Assembly (NCBI GenBank): GCA_964451255.1
Contig: CAYVHL010000007.1
Coordinates: forward strand, 55,456-119,455
Direction of reading: 5' to 3'
Source: JAHBTB01 sp964451255
GTDB taxonomy: Bacteria > Armatimonadota > Fimbriimonadia > Fimbriimonadales > Fimbriimonadaceae
Length of the DNA: 64,000 nt
The notes beneath the pieces were generated by a model. That model saw only the letters and a program-made list of their open reading frames with translations. It was not told the origin of the DNA and did not search any database. The translations under genes were made by a program, and so were the position numbers. Positions 17,698-26,084 of the stretch are shown one piece after another. Every line of letters starts with the position of its first letter. Position 1 is the stretch's first letter.

Positions 17698-19755
17698 TCA
17701 TAGTGAATTGCCCATCGCACTTCCTGGGATCAGCGTGAACTTACCCCTCCCAAAAGCCCACTCCAGCTTTAGGTCTTGACCACCCGTCCGGTTGAACCAA
17801 CCCAGGTCGAACTTATGCCAGCCCTTCTCCAGTAACAGCTGGCCCGTCTTGAATGTGGAGCCGTGCAGTCCGTCGTTGTCGACGACCGGCTGGTCATCGA
17901 TCGTCAGCCTGGATCCATCGTCAGAGGTCAACCTAAACGTGTAGAGCCCGGTCTCCGGGGCGTTGACAAAGCCTCGGAACCAGAGTCCGACGCCCTCCCG
18001 TTTGCCGATGGTGGACAGGTCTATGGCTTTGACGGGGCCGCCTTCTTCAGCGTGCAGCTTCGTGAAGTCCGGCACGGTGTCGAACGAGCCCGAATAGACG
18101 TCTTGGTAGAGCCCTTCGCTCATAGGCGCGGTCTTGGTCGCAGGCGTGAGAGCCAGCTTCCGCACCTTCACCCACGTCGAATCGGTCATGCGACGGCCGT
18201 CACGAACACCATAGGCCGACACCCACCCGGTGTCTTTCAAGGTGACCGAGCCGCCTGACCTCAGGGTGCTCGTCGAAATGACCTTTGCGGAAGCGTCACG
18301 TACTTGAACCACCCACTCCATCGACGGATCGCCGTGAGCCGGGGTCACGGTCACGGTTGTTTGGTCCGCGAAGGCGTCCGCCTCAGGCGTCACCTTCGGT
18401 GCCGGGTGCACCTTGAGCGAGCCACTGACGACCACCTCAATCACCGGGCACAGAGAGTCAGCGTGCCGCGACGGCAAGGTCAGGATCTTTTCTGTCGAAC
18501 CTCGGGTCGAGGCGACGGACACCGACCCGCCGCCCAACAGCCGCGCCGAAGAGACTCGGTTCTCCATCCCCATCAGGCGGATCTTCCCGTCGGCGGGCCA
18601 GTCGAAGACGTGCAAGTACAGCTTGCCCGGCTTGCAAGTGACGCGCCCGAAAGGCACAGAACCAAACGGCGAGGCGTCTGTCCCGTGGATGGACTGCTCG
18701 TTCACCTTCATCCACGCCGCCATGTCGTGCATACGGTCGATAGATTCCTGCGGCCAAGTCCCATCAGGTTTGGGTCCGATGTTCAGGAGCAAGTTGCCGC
18801 CTTTGCTGACCACGTCGACCAACATATGGATCAAGTCCTTCGAGGACTTGAAGTTCTTGTCCTCAGCGTTGTATCCCCAGTTGTTGTTCATCGTGATGCA
18901 CGACTCCCAATCGACGCCTGGGATGCCCTCGGCGGGAACCTCCTGTTCGGGAGTACCGTAGTCGCCCGCGAACTGGGCGTCCGACATGCCTCCCATGCCG
19001 CCGCGCCCGATGTCTACCCGGTTGTTGACGATCACGTTGGGCTGGAGCTTGCGGCAGAGGTCGTAGAGCGCCTGGCCGTACTTGTGGTTCCAAGTCTTTT
19101 CCCATTCACCGTCGAACCACATGATGCCGACGGGGCCGTAATCGGTGAGCAATTGGGTGAGGTCGTTGCGCAAATACTTGACGAACCGGTCGAAATCGGC
19201 GCCCTCTGTCGGACGGTCGGTCTCCCAATCCCTGCGGGGCAGATAGTCGGGATGGTGCCAGTCCATGATGGAGTGGTAGAAGCACATCTTCAAGCCGTGT
19301 CGTTTGCACGCCTCAGCGAGCTGCCGCGTGATGTCCTTGCCGTACGGCGTGTTCATCACATTGAAGTCGGTGTACTTGCTGGCGAACATGTTGAAGCCGT
19401 CGTGGTGCTTGGTGGTCAGCACGATGTACTTCATCCCCGCCGCTTTGGCCATCTCACACCAGGCGTCCGGGTCGAACTTGACCGGGTCGAACCGGTGGAC
19501 CAGTTGGTCGTACTCGTTGATCGGGATGTGGGCGGTATTGCGAATCCATTCCGCATGCCCCTTGCTGCCCTTCCACTCTCCCTCAAGCACGGAATACAAG
19601 CCCCAGTGGAGGAACAGACCGAACCGGGCCTCTTTGAACCAAGCCATGCGCTTGGCCTTCTTGGCAGGCGTCTCCTTCGCCGCGACAGGGGCCACGGTCG
19701 TAACGGGGACGGTATGGGCGGAAAGGAGCACCGCGGCCAAAGCAAGTGTCGTCAT
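17698..19755 (-). CDS. Alpha-L-fucosidase (GH29) with PA14-like C-terminal domain
   Basis: 685 residues with an N-terminal signal peptide (TTLALAAVLLSAHTV). The GH29 barrel covers about 30-370: FGLFLHWGLYS, TTKHHDGFNMF, and the nucleophile D215 in IMWFDGEWE. A chitobiase-C/FN3-like module follows (about 460-535), then a PA14-like carbohydrate-binding module (about 550-680; YTFRLTSDDGSRL). It should release terminal L-fucose from extracellular glycans. Its start overlaps the stop of the upstream GH29 gene by one base (TGATG), so translation is probably coupled. Confidence 0.93.
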   Translation of the reverse strand: MTTLALAAVLLSAHTVPVTTVAPVAAKETPAKKAKRMAWFKEARFGLFLHWGLYSVLEGEWKGSKGHAEWIRNTAHIPINEYDQLVHRFDPVKFDPDAWCEMAKAAGMKYIVLTTKHHDGFNMFASKYTDFNVMNTPYGKDITRQLAEACKRHGLKMCFYHSIMDWHHPDYLPRRDWETDRPTEGADFDRFVKYLRNDLTQLLTDYGPVGIMWFDGEWEKTWNHKYGQALYDLCRKLQPNVIVNNRVDIGRGGMGGMSDAQFAGDYGTPEQEVPAEGIPGVDWESCITMNNNWGYNAEDKNFKSSKDLIHMLVDVVSKGGNLLLNIGPKPDGTWPQESIDRMHDMAAWMKVNEQSIHGTDASPFGSVPFGRVTCKPGKLYLHVFDWPADGKIRLMGMENRVSSARLLGGGSVSVASTRGSTEKILTLPSRHADSLCPVIEVVVSGSLKVHPAPKVTPEADAFADQTTVTVTPAHGDPSMEWVVQVRDASAKVISTSTLRSGGSVTLKDTGWVSAYGVRDGRRMTDSTWVKVRKLALTPATKTAPMSEGLYQDVYSGSFDTVPDFTKLHAEEGGPVKAIDLSTIGKREGVGLWFRGFVNAPETGLYTFRLTSDDGSRLTIDDQPVVDNDGLHGSTFKTGQLLLEKGWHKFDLGWFNRTGGQDLKLEWAFGRGKFTLIPGSAMGNSL

Positions 19756-21146
19756 CAGGGGACTGCCTCGTACACTTCGATTGTAGCCAGACAGACCGGC
19801 CCTTTTGCCTGGTTGAACGTCACACGCAAGCCGTCAGCCCGTACCTTCTTCAGGTCGACCAGGCGCCGGTTGCCGACTGTCGTCCCAGTCGCGACGGCGG
19901 TCCAGGTGCCATTCTCGCGCGCCTCGACCATAAACTGCTCCACCCTTTGGCCGAGCGCGATGTGCTCCCGTAGGTCAAGGATCCCAAGATTGTGGGCCTT
20001 TGTCCAAGTGAGGGTGACGACCGGGGACTTGTCGCTTTCGGCGGGAACCCAATACTTCCCGGTCCCGAGCACCGCGTTCCCAGAGGCGAACTTCGCACCC
20101 CTGATGCTACTGGCCGCTACCTTGGCCCGTTTGGCCAGAGGGGTGGCGAACGCCTCGTCCCGCATCGACTTGAACCCCATCAGTGCCTTTCTGTCGACGT
20201 CGCTGATCAGGCCGTCGGTGTCGGCGGGCACATTCAAGAGCAACGAACCGTTCTGCCCGACGCTCCTCATGTAGAGGTCGAACAGCGTCGCCGGCGGCTT
20301 GACCGTGTTGTCCTCGCTCGCGCGCCAGAACCAACCCCGGCGGATGCTGACATCACACTCGGGCGGCACCCAGTGGGTGCCGTCTTGATGCCCCTGGGTC
20401 AGTTGGTCAGCCTTCGAGTCGCCGGGGACGAACTTGTCCCGGTCGAGCAGCGACCAACACGTCGGCGCGCTGTGACCGGCCTCGTTGCCCACCCAGCGGA
20501 TATCCGGCCCGGCGTCGCTGAAGATGACCGCGTTCGGCTGGAGCTTGCGGACGACGGAGATGAAACCGGGCCAGTCGTAGACTTGCCTCTTTCCGTTCGG
20601 GCCCTCGCCGTTGGCCCCGTCGAACCACACTTCCGACACGGGCCCATAGTTGCCCAGCACCTCGCCGAGCATGTGTTTGAACGTGTCGTTGTAGGCTGGC
20701 GTGCCGTAGGCCGGGTGGTTGCGGTCCCAAGGCGACAGATAGACCCCGAACTTGAGGCCGTATTCCTTGCACGCCCGGCTCAGTTCCCTCAACACGTCGC
20801 CCTTACCGTTCTTCCAAGGGGACTGGGCGACAGTGTGGGTGGAGTACTTGCTGGGCCAGAGGCAGAATCCGTCATGGTGCTTGGCTGTGATGATGACCAT
20901 CTTCATCCCGGCCGCCTTGAAAGTCCGGCACCACTGGCCACAGTCCAGCTTCTTGGGGTCGAAGACCTCTGTCGGTTCCTTGCCGCTCCCCCACTCGTTG
21001 CCCGTGAACGTGTTCGGTCCGAAGTGGACAAAGGCGTAGTAACCAAGCTTCTGCCAGCTGAGTTGCCTCGGACTTGGCGTCGGCCCCACTGGCGCGGGAG
21101 GAGTGTCCGTCGGCATCATCACCAATGCGGCCAAGGGCAGGAGCAT
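19755..21146 (-). CDS. Alpha-L-fucosidase (GH29), second paralogue
   Basis: 463 residues from ATG 21146. A hydrophobic N-terminus (MLLPLAALVMM) suggests export. GH29 landmarks: YYAFVHFGPNTF, TAKHHDGFCLW, nucleophile D176 in EVWFDGANGE, and GSLLLNVPADTDG. The last ~130 residues look like an F5/8-type C (discoidin) carbohydrate-binding module (GILDLREHIALGQRVEQFMVE-type sequence). It is a GH29 subfamily B-like enzyme, often specific for alpha-1,3/1,4-linked fucose; that subfamily call is inference. The start 9 codons into the longest frame is set by CATAAT 6 nt upstream. Confidence 0.9.
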   Translation of the reverse strand: MLLPLAALVMMPTDTPPAPVGPTPSPRQLSWQKLGYYAFVHFGPNTFTGNEWGSGKEPTEVFDPKKLDCGQWCRTFKAAGMKMVIITAKHHDGFCLWPSKYSTHTVAQSPWKNGKGDVLRELSRACKEYGLKFGVYLSPWDRNHPAYGTPAYNDTFKHMLGEVLGNYGPVSEVWFDGANGEGPNGKRQVYDWPGFISVVRKLQPNAVIFSDAGPDIRWVGNEAGHSAPTCWSLLDRDKFVPGDSKADQLTQGHQDGTHWVPPECDVSIRRGWFWRASEDNTVKPPATLFDLYMRSVGQNGSLLLNVPADTDGLISDVDRKALMGFKSMRDEAFATPLAKRAKVAASSIRGAKFASGNAVLGTGKYWVPAESDKSPVVTLTWTKAHNLGILDLREHIALGQRVEQFMVEARENGTWTAVATGTTVGNRRLVDLKKVRADGLRVTFNQAKGPVCLATIEVYEAVP

Positions 21147-21152
21147 GGCCCC

Positions 21153-21158
21153 ATTATG
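21153..21158 (-). promoter_or_regulatory. -10-like box of the GH29 operon
   Basis: Minus-strand CATAAT, 6-nt spacer, ATG 21146. It drives the two overlapping fucosidase genes. Confidence 0.55.
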
Positions 21159-21220
21159 GGGCCATCTCGCCAAGGTCGATCGAAATGAGAGCCTAAGTTT
21201 GCCGCTCTGGAAACTCCGGC

Positions 21221-21637
21221 TCAGCCGACGGTGCCTTCTGGGAACCAGAGGCCAAGCTCGCGGGCGGCGGCCTCGGGGTCGCTGGAACTGTGGGTCAGGT
21301 TGTCGTCGATCGATAGGGCGAAGTCTCCTCTGACCGTGCCCGGAAGAGCCTCGACCGGGTTCGTCGCGCCCATCATCGCACGGATCGACTTCACCGCGTT
21401 CGTGCCTTGCACCGCCATGGCGACCACAGGCCCGCTACAGAGGTAGTCGACGACCGAACCGAAGAACGGCCGTTCGCGGTGTTCGGCGTAGTGCTCTTCC
21501 ACCGTCTTGCGGTCGGCGGCGATTAGCTTGAGGCCGACGACCTTCAGGTCGCGGGCTTCGATGCGGCGGGTGATCTCCCCGATCAGGTTCCGGGTCACTC
21601 CACCCGGTTTGATGAGGACCAACGTGGTCTCGGACAT
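21221..21637 (-). CDS. ndk: Nucleoside diphosphate kinase
   Basis: 138 residues, normal size. The phosphate-transfer histidine is H116 in DDNLTHSSSDPEAA, and the nucleotide-binding opening TLVLIKPGGVTRNLIG and the RPFF block are conserved. It equilibrates NTP pools. The usual N-x-x-HGSDS sequence is altered to N-L-T-H-S-S-S-D, with Gly replaced by Ser after the catalytic His. TACATT lies 9 nt before the start. It is 58 nt downstream of the ABC exporter operon on the same strand. Confidence 0.95.
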   Translation of the reverse strand: MSETTLVLIKPGGVTRNLIGEITRRIEARDLKVVGLKLIAADRKTVEEHYAEHRERPFFGSVVDYLCSGPVVAMAVQGTNAVKSIRAMMGATNPVEALPGTVRGDFALSIDDNLTHSSSDPEAAARELGLWFPEGTVG

Positions 21638-21695
21638 GTCGCGGTGAATGTACCGGACCTCCTTCCAAGCGCCCGAGCCCAGGCCCGGTCAAGCC

Positions 21696-22463
21696 CTATT
21701 CGGCGTCTTCTCGCGGCGCGAACTCCTTCCGGGAGAACCACCAGCAGGCCAAGGCCATGACGACCAGCGCCGTGCCGATCAGCACCGCCCACGAGACGGC
21801 TGGCGCCACATCGACGGCCACAAGCCTCTGGACCGCGTCAGAGAACTCATCCGTAGCGGGAGAAGGCTTGGTGTCCGCCTGCAGGTTGGCCAAATGCGTG
21901 TGCACGGCGAGCGCGGCCATGCCGGGCATGTTCGGGACGAACGTCTCCCACCCGAACGCGAACAAGAGGCACCACACCAGGGCCTTGTTCACTAGCAGGC
22001 TGATCATGACAAAGATCGCGCAATAGGCCGCCGCGCCGACCACGGTCAGAAACAGGTCCGGAAGGAAGGTGCTGTGCCCAAGAAACCCAGGGCCGAGCAC
22101 CCCGACGCCGACACACACGGCGACGACCACACCCACGAAGGAGGTCGCCGCGAACGCTGCCAAGGTTCTCCCGACCAACATGACAGGCCGGGGGACAGCC
22201 CGGGTCAGCCAGTAGATTATCGTCTTCTGCGCGACCTCCTGGCTCAGCACCATCGGGACGAACAGGGCGGCCGCCAGGGCCACGAACCGGAAGACCACGT
22301 CGGTAACGATCTGGCCGAAGGCGACGTCCAGGTCGCCGACGCTACCCATCCGGATCCAGACCCGGCTGATCAAGCCGACGACGACCGACACGACCACCCA
22401 GATCACGACCCGGGAGGGCCGGAGAAAGTCGCGGAGGCTACTTGTGAAAACGACGCCCAACAT
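21696..22463 (-). CDS. ABC-2 type transporter permease
   Basis: 255 residues with about six hydrophobic segments (for example VVIWVVVSVVVGLI, FVALAAALFVPMVL, SFVGVVVAVCVGVGVLG, a last helix near 235). The QKTIIYWLTRAVPR loop is typical of ABC-2 permeases. It is last in a four-gene operon and should pair with the ATPase encoded immediately upstream (3 nt between genes). Substrate unknown. Confidence 0.8.
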   Translation of the reverse strand: MLGVVFTSSLRDFLRPSRVVIWVVVSVVVGLISRVWIRMGSVGDLDVAFGQIVTDVVFRFVALAAALFVPMVLSQEVAQKTIIYWLTRAVPRPVMLVGRTLAAFAATSFVGVVVAVCVGVGVLGPGFLGHSTFLPDLFLTVVGAAAYCAIFVMISLLVNKALVWCLLFAFGWETFVPNMPGMAALAVHTHLANLQADTKPSPATDEFSDAVQRLVAVDVAPAVSWAVLIGTALVVMALACWWFSRKEFAPREDAE

Positions 22464-22466
22464 CTA

Positions 22467-23384
22467 TCAGGCCTCCACCAGGTAATGGAACACGGCGTCT
22501 AGGTTGTTGTCGGGGCTGTCGAACCCATAGAGGTCGATGCCCTCTGTCAATACAAGGTCTGGGAGGGAGTCATAAAACGTGTCGGGTTGGCGGGTCTGGA
22601 CCTCGACGAGCCCAAGCTCTTCTTCGATCTGGACGGTCAGTACGGCGGGGATCCCGGCCAACCTCGCCGCAAGGCGGCGCGGCTCGCTCGTGTGCAGCTT
22701 GATCCTGTGAGGGTGACGGTCGATGAGGTCGCGGATGACCTGTAAGTCGCCGTTGGCCAACAATCGGCCCCGGTGGAGGACGATGATCGACCGCGTCATT
22801 TGCTCGACCTCAAACAGGATGTGGCTGCTGACGAGCACCGACTTGCCCTGCCCGGCCAGACGGTGGAGCACACCCATCAGCTCTCGCCGACCCACCGGGT
22901 CGAGACCGTTGAGCGGCTCGTCGAGGAGGAGGACGTCGGGATCGTGGAGCATCGCTTGGGCGAGCTTGATCCGTTGGCGCATGCCCTTGCTGTAGCCTTG
23001 CAGCGGACGGTCGGCCCGGTCGGCCATGCCGACCTCCTCCAGGGTCTCTTCAGTCCGCCTCTTGGCGACCTTGGTGTCAATGTCCATCAGCCTGGCCATA
23101 CGGAAGACGAACTCGCGCCCGCTCAGGTGCTCTGGAAAGCTGTCGATGTCCGGACAGTAGCCGAGCCGCTTGAAGACCTCGACGTTGGCGAACGGGTCCA
23201 TCCCGAACACCCGCACCTCGCCGGTCGTCGGGCGCAATTGGCCGGTGATCAGACGCATCATGGTCGTCTTACCGGCGCCGTTCTGGCCGAGCATCGCGGT
23301 CACCCCCGGGCCGACCGTTGCAGTGACGTCGTTCAGCCCGATCACTTGCCCGTACCAGCGCGAGGCGTTAGTCAATTCGATCAC
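22467..23384 (-). CDS. ABC transporter ATP-binding protein
   Basis: 305 residues from GTG 23384, which overlaps the stop of the preceding permease gene by 4 nt (GTGA). The longer frame with MEPHPRGGGGQ is a read-through of that gene. Walker A GQNGAGKTT, signature YSKGMRQRIKLA, Walker B VLLLDEPLNGLDP and the H-loop SSHI are all present. The C-terminal ~90 residues form the extra domain common in multidrug/lantibiotic-type exporters. Confidence 0.9.
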   Translation of the reverse strand: MIELTNASRWYGQVIGLNDVTATVGPGVTAMLGQNGAGKTTMMRLITGQLRPTTGEVRVFGMDPFANVEVFKRLGYCPDIDSFPEHLSGREFVFRMARLMDIDTKVAKRRTEETLEEVGMADRADRPLQGYSKGMRQRIKLAQAMLHDPDVLLLDEPLNGLDPVGRRELMGVLHRLAGQGKSVLVSSHILFEVEQMTRSIIVLHRGRLLANGDLQVIRDLIDRHPHRIKLHTSEPRRLAARLAGIPAVLTVQIEEELGLVEVQTRQPDTFYDSLPDLVLTEGIDLYGFDSPDNNLDAVFHYLVEA

Positions 23385-24331
23385 TTGACCACCTCCACCG
23401 CGCGGATGCGGCTCCACGCTACGCTGAGGGCCAGGGCCGAGACGCCGACGATCAGGGGGACGACCAGCATCATAGGCGGCCTGGCGACGACGTGCTCCGA
23501 GTGTTGCCGGATGATCCAGAACGGCGACCCGTCGGTCCCGTACAAGAACTTGGCAAACCCGTAGGGTAGGCCGTCGAAGGAGAGATACGAGATCTTCTCC
23601 GCCACCGGCTTCAGGGCCTCCGGCAGGGCGTCGAACCGGCCCACAGCCGACAGGAGGCCGACGAAGAACTTGATGATGAAGTAAAAGCCCGCGTACACCG
23701 CCCCCGCCACACGACCGCTCTTGGCCAGCGAACTGAACCCGATGAGCAAGGCGGTCTGAAAGCCCGCGACGGCGGGAAGGACGACGAGCGCCTTGGGGAT
23801 CATCCAGGGGTCGTCGGTCAGGAATCCGTGGCCGCGCCAGTTCAGTGACCCGTACAGCAGGAACAGGCCGGTGGGGATCGCCATGGAAAGCAAGATGGGG
23901 ACGAACAAGCCGACGAACTTACCGACCAGGTAGTCCGTCTTCGTGACCGGCTTGCTCAAGTAGACGAGCAGGGCGTTCGTCTGGTTGTCGTTCGCGATGG
24001 TCCCTGCCCCCAGGATCAGGCCGAGCGCCATCCACATCAACTGCCCGGCGACCAGCCCGTTCAACAGGAGGTCGTGCCACACGACCTGGCTGAAGAACCG
24101 GTCGATGACCTCCCGTGGGAAGAACCCGACCACCTGGTCCATCATGTACATCCAGGCGACGATGATCCCGTAGTACCAAGCCGACGCGGCAGTCAGCACC
24201 CAGAACGACTTGATCTTGAAGGCCCGTGAAATCTCGTGCCTGGCGATCACCCTCCACCGCCTGGACGGCGGTTCGAGCTGGCCGGTGTAGTTCCGGTAGC
24301 TCAGGTCGGCGATGGGCGCCTGGTCAGCCAT
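23381..24331 (-). CDS. ABC-2 type transporter permease
   Basis: 316 residues. A cytoplasmic N-terminus (RRWRVIARHEISRAFKIKSFW) leads into six or so membrane segments, including WYYGIIVAWMYMM, LLSMAIPTGLFLL and LVVPLIVGVSALAL. The sequence DNQTNALLVYLSKPV is characteristic of ABC-2 permeases that sit beside their ATPase. It overlaps the upstream ATPase gene by 8 nt and the downstream one by 4 nt, so the proteins are translationally coupled. Confidence 0.82.
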   Translation of the reverse strand: MADQAPIADLSYRNYTGQLEPPSRRWRVIARHEISRAFKIKSFWVLTAASAWYYGIIVAWMYMMDQVVGFFPREVIDRFFSQVVWHDLLLNGLVAGQLMWMALGLILGAGTIANDNQTNALLVYLSKPVTKTDYLVGKFVGLFVPILLSMAIPTGLFLLYGSLNWRGHGFLTDDPWMIPKALVVLPAVAGFQTALLIGFSSLAKSGRVAGAVYAGFYFIIKFFVGLLSAVGRFDALPEALKPVAEKISYLSFDGLPYGFAKFLYGTDGSPFWIIRQHSEHVVARPPMMLVVPLIVGVSALALSVAWSRIRAVEVVK

Positions 24332-25328
24332 CGATCGCCTCCAAGAACGCGTCCTCCAGGGACTTCTCGGCCACCGCCATCCTTCTCACCTGGACCTTGG
24401 CGAGCCGCGCGGCATCAAACACGCTCCTCGCGACCTCCCTCGGGGTCCCCTCTCCCTGCAGACGGTAGGTATGGCGCTCTTCGGCAAGCAGTTTCAGCCC
24501 GAACCCCGCCGCGGCCATGACGAACTCGTTCGACGGCCCGCGAAGCTCGACGTCCATCGGTTGGCCGGGGATGGACTTGAGGTCGCGCATCGTCCCCTGG
24601 GCCCGGAGCCTGCCGCCTAAGAGCACGACCACTTGGTCGCAGGTGCGCTCAATGTCCTTGAGCAGGTGGCTGCAGACCAGGACGCTCAACCCCTTGCCGT
24701 GGGACACGGACCGCACGAGGTCGAGCATGTCTTCGCGCCCCCTCGGGTCCAAACCGTTTGTCGGTTCGTCCAGCAGCAGCAGCTTCGGGCCGTGGACCAG
24801 CGCCTGGGCTAACTTGATCCGCTGCTTCATTCCGGTCGAATACGTGTCCACCTGGCGATACCTCGCCTCACCCAGGCCGCAGTACTCCAGAACCTCGTGC
24901 GAGCGGCGAAGGGACTGGCTGGGCGGTAGGCCGGCCAACTCCCCGACGTAGGCGACGAATTCGACCGCCGACATGCCCGGTATGTGGCAGTCCTGCTCCG
25001 GCATATAGCCGACCAGTTGCCGGATGCGCGGCCCGTCGCGGACGATGTCTTGGCCGAAGACCTGCCCGCCCCCCGAGGCAGCGTCGACCAGGCCGAGCAT
25101 CGTCTTGAGGAACGTCGTCTTCCCGGCGCCGTTCGGCCCGAGCAGCCCCGTGCAGCCCTCCTGCAGGCGGCACGTGAAGTCCTGCAGGGCGACGAAGCTC
25201 CCGTAACGGACGGTGAGCCCCCGGATGTCGGCGATGTCCACGGCTTGGGGCCTTCTACCGGGTACAGGCCCGGTCGGGTGCGTCGCCGGGACCTTGGCCT
25301 TGAAGAAGTCGGAACCTTTCAGGGACAA
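24324..25328 (-). CDS. ABC transporter ATP-binding protein, first gene of exporter operon
   Basis: 334 residues if read from TTG 25328; GTG 25241 (305 residues, VDIADIRGLTVRYG) is the alternative start. Walker A GPNGAGKTT, signature YSTGMKQRIKLA, Walker B LLLLDEPTNGLDP and CSHLL are intact. It heads a set of ATPase-permease-ATPase-permease genes whose ends overlap or nearly touch; two heterodimeric exporters or one composite machine are both possible. GATAAT lies 10 nt before the TTG and overlaps the divergent AbrB promoter. Confidence 0.88.
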   Translation of the reverse strand: MSLKGSDFFKAKVPATHPTGPVPGRRPQAVDIADIRGLTVRYGSFVALQDFTCRLQEGCTGLLGPNGAGKTTFLKTMLGLVDAASGGGQVFGQDIVRDGPRIRQLVGYMPEQDCHIPGMSAVEFVAYVGELAGLPPSQSLRRSHEVLEYCGLGEARYRQVDTYSTGMKQRIKLAQALVHGPKLLLLDEPTNGLDPRGREDMLDLVRSVSHGKGLSVLVCSHLLKDIERTCDQVVVLLGGRLRAQGTMRDLKSIPGQPMDVELRGPSNEFVMAAAGFGLKLLAEERHTYRLQGEGTPREVARSVFDAARLAKVQVRRMAVAEKSLEDAFLEAIDG

Positions 25329-25337
25329 TTGTGATCT

Positions 25338-25344
25338 GATTATC
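25338..25344. promoter_or_regulatory. Overlapping divergent -10 boxes
   Basis: Plus strand: GATTAT (25338-25343), 5 nt before the AbrB ATG 25349. Minus strand: GATAAT (25344-25339), 10 nt before the ABC TTG 25328. The same bases serve both directions. Confidence 0.45.
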
Positions 25345-25348
25345 AGGC

Positions 25349-25645
25349 ATGCAGACTTTCATAGAATCAGGAAGAATCGGCAAACGGGGTGTCCTCACCA
25401 TTCCGGCAGCCCTTCGACGACTCTTTGGGCTGGAAGAGGGTTCCTACGTCATCGTTGAAAGCACGGTGGACGGGATCCTTATCAGGCCGGCCGAATTGAC
25501 GCCCGTGGAGACATACACTCCGGCTCGGAGGGCCGAGTTTCTGTTGAACAATGCACTCAACCAGACTGACTACCTAGCTACCCGCGAGGTCGTCTCATCG
25601 TGGGGGATCGATCCCGACTCGGTGCCACATCTGCGACCCAGGTGA
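25349..25645 (+). CDS. AbrB/SpoVT-type antitoxin
   Basis: 98 residues. The N-terminal swapped-hairpin DNA-binding domain is visible: SGRIGKRGVLTIPAALRRLFGLEEGSYVIVE. The C-terminal half should bind the toxin. It lies 40 nt before a PIN-domain gene, the standard antitoxin-toxin order. As with other AbrB-type antitoxins it probably represses its own promoter; here that promoter is shared with the divergent ABC exporter. Third-position A/T is higher than in neighbours, suggesting acquisition. Confidence 0.85.
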   Translation: MQTFIESGRIGKRGVLTIPAALRRLFGLEEGSYVIVESTVDGILIRPAELTPVETYTPARRAEFLLNNALNQTDYLATREVVSSWGIDPDSVPHLRPR

Positions 25646-25685
25646 GTCAGGTTCCCAGGTTTCACATCCGCAATCGATAGACTGA

Positions 25686-26084
25686 ATGAGGCTATTCCTT
25701 GATGCCAACATCCTCTTTTCCGCTGCGTATAGCGAGGCAAGCAGTCTGCTAGAGCTTTGGCAATTGCCGAACACTGTCCTCGTTGTCTCTCCACTGGTGG
25801 TCGAAGAAGCACGTCGAAATCTCCGGTCAGAATCGGGCGCCGCGCTCGCTCGGCTTGAAATACTTGTTAGCAGGGTCGAAGTGAGCGTGGCTACGGCTAC
25901 AGTGCAAAGTCACGGTTTACCCTCGAAGGACGTCCACGTCATCGAGGCCGCAGTCGGGAGCGGGTGCAGCCACCTCGTCACTGGCGACCGGTCGCACTTT
26001 GGGAACCTCTACGGACAGGTCATTTCAGGGGTGTTCGTGTGCACCCCAAGAATGTGCTTAGACACTCTCCGTGACCAGACCTAA
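25686..26084 (+). CDS. PIN domain ribonuclease toxin
   Basis: 132 residues. PIN-domain acidic residues are in place: D6 (LFLDANIL), a Glu in VVEEARRN, D in SKDVHVIEAA, and D in LVTGDRSHF. These coordinate Mg2+ for RNA cleavage. The partner is the AbrB-type protein upstream. TAGACT is only 2 nt before the ATG, too close for a -10 box, so it is probably co-transcribed with the antitoxin. The last 4 nt overlap the end of the convergent polymerase gene. Confidence 0.85.
   Translation: MRLFLDANILFSAAYSEASSLLELWQLPNTVLVVSPLVVEEARRNLRSESGAALARLEILVSRVEVSVATATVQSHGLPSKDVHVIEAAVGSGCSHLVTGDRSHFGNLYGQVISGVFVCTPRMCLDTLRDQT

Noticed and set aside
18304..20274. 656-codon open frame on the plus strand
   Set aside because: It is antisense to the two GH29 genes, whose catalytic motifs are unambiguous. 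Long antisense frames are common at this GC content.
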